Below are positions 59,289 to 64,000 of a stretch of DNA of 64,000 nucleotides, in pieces; position 1 is the first letter of the stretch, and each line of letters starts with the position of its first letter. The position numbers were made by a program, and so were the translations under genes. Location of the stretch: assembly GCA_037179385.1 (NCBI GenBank), contig CM074180.1, forward strand, positions 27,633,455-27,697,454, read 5' to 3'. This DNA comes from Holothuria scabra. Lineage: Eukaryota; Echinodermata; Holothuroidea; Aspidochirotida; Holothuriidae. The notes beneath the pieces are model-generated. The model did not search any database and had not been told where the DNA came from. It saw only the letters and a program-made list of their open reading frames with translations.

Positions 59289-62200
59289 TTAAAATTTGAA
59301 TTCTTTATATTTCTTGGCCTGCCTTCCACTGTCTTGGGACTGCTTCTTCCTTTTGTTCTGTGAGAAAGATGGGAAGATAAGAAAATATGTGAGTCACAAT
59401 TTTCTTTGAATGATGCAATGAACATATTCAAATCTAATAAAAAGAGGTAGATGATATGATTTATGCTACTCACTTTAAAGATGAAAGAAGTGATGAATGT
59501 TCAAAAAACATATACCTCTTAATTTTCATTATAAAAAATCAACCTCTGGGATTTCTTTAGAGATCAAAGAATGAGAATAATTGTGAAGTTAATAAAGTAC
59601 ACTTTTTGTAAAATAAAGACAAACTCAAGAGTGGGGTGTGCATGATGCACAAAACATTTCTACATTTACTAAACAACCTGACCAGCATTCCATGACAAAA
59701 TATCAAGAGACACCAGATAAATTATTCTCTCCACCCTATTCTACCACAGGAGATTGAGGTTTTCCAATGACTTCTTCGGATGGCTTTTATTGTTGGATGT
59801 TTGAGTCCAGAGCTCCCAACATTTCAAAATTCCAAACAGGAATAATCAGTTGTGAAAAGCAGGACATAATGAGTGGGGTCCTGGGACAAAGTGCAACTCT
59901 GTGCAACAATCTAAATTCAACAGCAGCATCACTAATAGTTTGTGTAGTGTTTATGTCTACAACTTGAGCAGATACATTGAAAGACCAGTTTCACACTGCA
60001 CCTCTTCACTCTGGAAAAACAAACATGTCCTTTTTTCTGATGTAGACTAAGACAGGTGTCTTCTTGAAAGAATTTGACCAATCAGGCGATTTGCTAATGA
60101 AGCCAAATGAAAGTTGTACCAACTATGGGAAACTGGGTCATAACAGTTGAATTCCCAAAACTCCCTTGTCATCAGGTAACCTCTATTGGAGATCCTCCAG
60201 TACCACTGTGCTATAAGAAGTCTGCCAGGGTCTTACTGCAGGTAAGTAGGGATTATATATGTAAACAGGAGGTAAGAAGAGGCGATGTAGATTTGGGTCA
60301 CAAAAACTGTGTAGAAGGCAGCTAGCTGAACTCTTACAAGAGTTCAGCTAGCTGCCTTCTACACAGTTTTTGTGACCTGAAAAAACTTTGGGTAAATATC
60401 TAAAAAGTTCATAATAGCTGTAGGACCCGAATCTGTAACAGTAGTGTCCCTTCACTTGCCCTAGATCCCCTTCTCAAATGACCACAATTAAAGGCAATCA
60501 TAGTCTAGTTGCCCCTTTCAATCTATCTACAGAATGTGGTATCATTTTGTGCCCAACCTTAAGGTTCAAGGTCAGTGTCCCCTCTTGCATGGGTGACCTT
60601 GAAAGTTTCAACAAGCAAAAGGTAATAAGGTCTTGACATTTCTTGTTCTCATTTAGAGTCCTAAGATGTAAAGTATTTCAAGTTTTACCTTTTGTTTAGC
60701 TGCATGTTCTGCCACCATGTCACTAAAATCCTCCTTCTCTAACTGACTCTGCTGTTCTCTCACTTGTTCTTCATACCTTGAGAAAAATAGAACAACATTA
60801 AAACACACATCACTGAGAATGAAATTTGCTAGGCAACATACTAGCAAATGCAAAAACAAATTTCAGATCACAAAACTGAATGGTTACCAAGAAAAGCACC
60901 TTCCTGAAGACGATGTAATTTTAAGAAAACCCATTAACTCAAATTTCTCCGACTCCTAACACACAAATACAGATAAACTATTGACAGTATGTGTATCCTA
61001 CAAATGGAAGTGACATTTGAACTGCTGCAAAAGCATGTTTATTGGCATAGATTGGGTTTTCTATAGTTTATACTTACTTGGCTGCCATAGCAGCTGTATC
61101 TAAGTCCAATTCACTTGGATCCAGTGCAACCGCCACACCTTCAGTAATACCACTAGCTCCAGTCTTTTTCCCCTGAAATACATCGAAAAAATCACAGATT
61201 TCTAGATCACCAAAACTGCATATTGAAAAGCTCAAATGAAAACCTTCTCAATGTAATGCTTTTGCTTTAAAATATGCTAAGTCAAAAAAACAATTAGTAG
61301 TTACCTGTACAAATAGATACATAGGAAAAAGACAAGAAAAACCAAAATGCAAGACCAGCTGTAATACTTCACCATTTTATAATAGTGATTTATTTATAAT
61401 TATTTATATTCTTCAATAAAATATTTTTTATTTATGATTTTCTAGTAATCTCTGGCCATACTTTTCATATGTTTGTTCACTTTTGGGTTTGCTCTTTGAG
61501 CTTTACAAAATACATGCTGGGGCAGTGTTTTCATGAGCCATTTTTCATTATTTCTTTACCCCTAGGTGAGCTCAATACCGAGTACACAATTTGGTGCTTG
61601 TACTTTTCCAGGAGTAAGATATTAAACAGTTCATCTCTCAATTGCTAAGAAAGCAAATCAAACTATCTTGCCATGAGTGTCTTTTCTCTCAGTGATGTTT
61701 AGTATACAGCTTTAATTCTAACTTATGTGATGAGTACAAAAACAACAAGACTTTTACAAAATGGTCAATTTTACTACTTTATTTGAAACATATTGTTTTT
61801 CCCATAGGTTGAATAGATTTGACAAATATTCCCATGTTATTTCCATTCTTTTATTTCTATGAGGACAGTTACAGGAGAGTTGAAAATAGGAAAGTAAAAC
61901 ACTCCTCTGACTGCCATTAGAGTAATCAAAGACTCACAGCTGTTGCAGCTCCTATATCATAGACATGAGCAGATCCCATCATAGCTCCACCCACTGCTGC
62001 CTTCTTCTCTGGTAGTACTGTGTACAGTGCAGGTGTCTCGCCGCCCTGTTCCATGGCATCTTCAATGTTCTGCTTACGCAATTCAATCATTTCTGGCGTC
62101 TCCATACCAGTAGCTATAGAGCTGAGACCACTTGGTGTTATCAACCCTCTGCAAACAAAAATAAATCCAGACTTTTTTAAATAACTCTTCCATATTACCT

Positions 62201-63694
62201 CAAATATTCCCCAATAAAATGACTAAATGATAACTTGATTATAAGTTCAAAAGTGGATTACTTTCGGAGAGCAAAATTTCTAAAATGATCTCATTTCATA
62301 AATACCTAAGTTTTTCAGCCTAACTACAAAAAGCAACATAAGAGTACAACAAAACTTGTTTTCTCCAATCTGCATCATTGAATGAAAGCATTTGAGTGAC
62401 ATGAGAATGCAATGTGAAGACCTACCCCTCTGCTGGAGTAATGAGTCCTGTCTCATCAATTTCTTTCCCATCTTCATCTTCTTCCTCCTCACTTTCTTCC
62501 TCATCTGATTCTTCCTCTGATTCACTCTCCAATTCACCCCAGGGAGTTCTGTCAATCTCCTCCTCTTCTTGCTCTTTCTGTGGTAAAGAAAACAGAGATG
62601 ACACCAATCTTAACAATATTGTACAACACAGTTTTTGAAATGTTCACTTTGATTTGGTCATTGTTGAAATTAAACTAATAGCTTTCCAAAAATATGGCAA
62701 TCATTTTGCGCATTTACTAGATTGCTTCAAAAAAAGCTATTTTCATATGAGAGACTATCATTTCAGTATTTTATTTTTCTTTTCATTGACAATATGAAAT
62801 ACTGCCAATCCTGGTACTCCAGCAGAGGAAATCACTAACTCTTAAAAGGAAATTATCACAGACTCATTCACGCATATACATGGCAAATGTGTTCCAAAGC
62901 ACCAATTATCTGACCAAAAGGTGAAGTGTGATGAGGTTGTGTCTGAACAAACATTACACATGCAAACAGAGCCAAGTTTATCATTTCTGCTACAAGTTAA
63001 CTGCAACATAGACTCCAGTTAAGTGGATTCCACTTACGCTACTGTGCAATTTAATGGCAAAATTCCCTCAGATTTGGCAATTAAGGTAGTAGTTGAAAAG
63101 GTTCTAACTCGTGTGTGGATTTGTTTAAAGGTGTGAATATAATAAAACAGAATTATAGCATAGCAGTACTGGTAATGGTTTTTGTTTTACTCAATGAGTG
63201 CCATCACACAGATTTGCTTCTGCATGCTAGCAACTTGCTGAATGTAAAACATTAAGCCAAATCAAACACAACTTTAAGGCAGTTATTCTTCCAACCTAAA
63301 CTGCAAACTTTTCAATAAGAAAGCCCTTTGGTTAACATCAAATTTTAACAGTGGAGAGAAGCTCATATTACAAAGCATGCACTGAGAGTGTCATGGTTAC
63401 ACATTACAACTTTGTGTGCTCATCAGGGTATGCCCTTGAGCAATAAATACGACTACCTCTTGATAAAAATGAGACAAGAAGAAGGAAATGACTACAAGTA
63501 ATTAGGCTGGGAGAACTGGAACTGTCTGGGGAGATGAATAAATGCAATTTTTTATACAAATTAGGAGCAGAAATGTTGTCCATTACCTGAAAGTCATCAG
63601 CGTTTGTACCAAATACATCTCCATACAAAGGTTTCCCCAACTCATCCACAGGTGGTTTGCCCCAGCCTCCAGCATGATAGCCAAAGGTGCATCC
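59289..63694 (-). CDS. SF3B2: Splicing factor 3B subunit 2 (SAP145), C-terminal part
   Basis: Six exons read on the minus strand: 63694-63587, 62577-62426, 62148-61938, 61172-61078, 60776-60689 and 59357-59289 (stop TAA). All joins are GT-AG with matching phases (0,2,0,2,0). The 240 residues follow the family in order: CTFGYHAGGWGKPPVDELGK and GDVFGTNADDFQ (PSP-domain region), EEEEIDRTPWGELE, a long Glu/Asp/Ser acidic stretch, GMETPEMIELRKQNIEDAM, YTVLPEKKAAVGGAMMGSAH, VREQQSQLEKEDFSDMVAEH, and the lysine-rich end AKKYKEFKF. SF3B2 is part of the SF3b complex of the U2 snRNP; it contacts SF3B4 and pre-mRNA near the branch site. The 5' exons lie beyond base 64000. The last intron (59358-60688) holds the palindrome at 60296-60377. 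The gene body is strongly CpG-poor. Confidence 0.95.
60296..60377. repeat. Near-perfect 82-bp palindrome in the last SF3B2 intron
   Basis: Two 40-base arms, 60296-60335 and 60338-60377, are exact reverse complements with a 2-base loop (AC). The arms start GGTCACAAAAACTGTG and end TGAACTCTT. They include GCAGCTAGCTG, itself nearly palindromic. No mismatch was found. Arms this perfect are either very young, kept by selection or conversion, or a sequencing or assembly fold-back. Confidence 0.9.
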
Positions 63695-63810
63695 CTGTAA
63701 AACAAGGAGAAAAACTTGATAAATGATATACATGCATGAACTGACTTTGGTCATATTCTTCTTGGTTATAAAATGAAAATTTACATGAATAGCCAAACCC
63801 CCACCCCCTC

Positions 63811-64000
63811 CCCCACACATAATAACCTTCTTGCGCTCCAAACCCACAGAACTGACACTGTGAACGCAAGTTGGCAGTACAAACACCGTTCCTTGCCCGC
63901 AAAATGCACGCTCCATGCCCGCATCTGACACATGCTCTTGCGATTTTCGTATGGTCCACAATCAACCTACTTTCTTCAAGCGGGTTAATTGCTAGTGACT
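63811..64000 (-). other. Cysteine-rich open stretch of unknown nature
   Basis: On the minus strand, from the right edge down to about 63812, one frame is open and reads ESRLIVDHTKIARACVRCGH, then CTANLRSQCQFCGFGAQE. The cysteines are spaced CxxC-x4-C-x8-C-x7-CxxC, which could bind zinc. It may end at a donor-like AAG/GTTATT near 63813. It does not match the SF3B2 segment expected upstream, and it is richer in CpG than its surroundings. The opposite strand is also open over much of it, so coding is unproven. Confidence 0.25.

Overview
The window looks like nuclear DNA of a metazoan, most likely a marine invertebrate. Genes are split by GT-AG introns of 0.3 to 4 kb, most of the DNA is repeats, and the mobile DNA is of animal type (hAT, PIF/Harbinger, TA-site MITEs, CR1/jockey-type LINEs, tRNA-derived SINEs). 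The motif TAGGCCTA recurs. That fits an echinoderm or hemichordate in my experience, but the species assignment is weak.

Three genes can be read exon by exon. (1) 14328-28568 (+) is a six-exon alpha-arrestin (ARRDC-like) gene of 290 residues with no PPxY tail. (2) 46142-52927 (+) is a complete four-exon gene of 119 residues that I recognise as the homologue of C3orf14/CEP15, a small coiled-coil centrosomal protein. (3) 59289-63694 (-) is the last six exons (240 residues) of SF3B2/SAP145, a U2 snRNP SF3b subunit; its 5' part lies beyond the right edge. Genes 2 and 3 are convergent. There is no operon, and the three products share no obvious pathway.

Layout: 1-14 kb is intergenic and repeat-rich, with two verified hAT elements, a SINE split by a MITE, a (CTAA)n microsatellite and a large inverted repeat. 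14.3-28.6 kb is the arrestin gene, with mobile elements in introns 1 to 4. 28.6-42.4 kb is a repeat graveyard with a 2.5-kb hAT element, a hairpin repeat, and a 1-kb Harbinger element carrying a broken MADF gene. 42.4-45.4 kb holds two CR1-type LINEs, one inserted antisense into the other. 46-64 kb holds the two housekeeping-type genes. A jockey-like LINE sits in CEP15 intron 1, and an almost perfect 82-bp palindrome sits in the last intron of SF3B2.

The sequence changes character at about 48.5 kb. To the left CpG is ordinary; to the right, up to about 63.8 kb, CpG is very rare and TG/CA abundant. This is the mark of long-term germline methylation, and it covers the two housekeeping genes and the DNA between them but not the arrestin gene. 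Candidate novelties are the hairpin-cluster repeat with compensatory base changes (33.68 and 44.13 kb), the SF3B2 palindrome, and the filled and empty hAT sites that can be compared inside the window.
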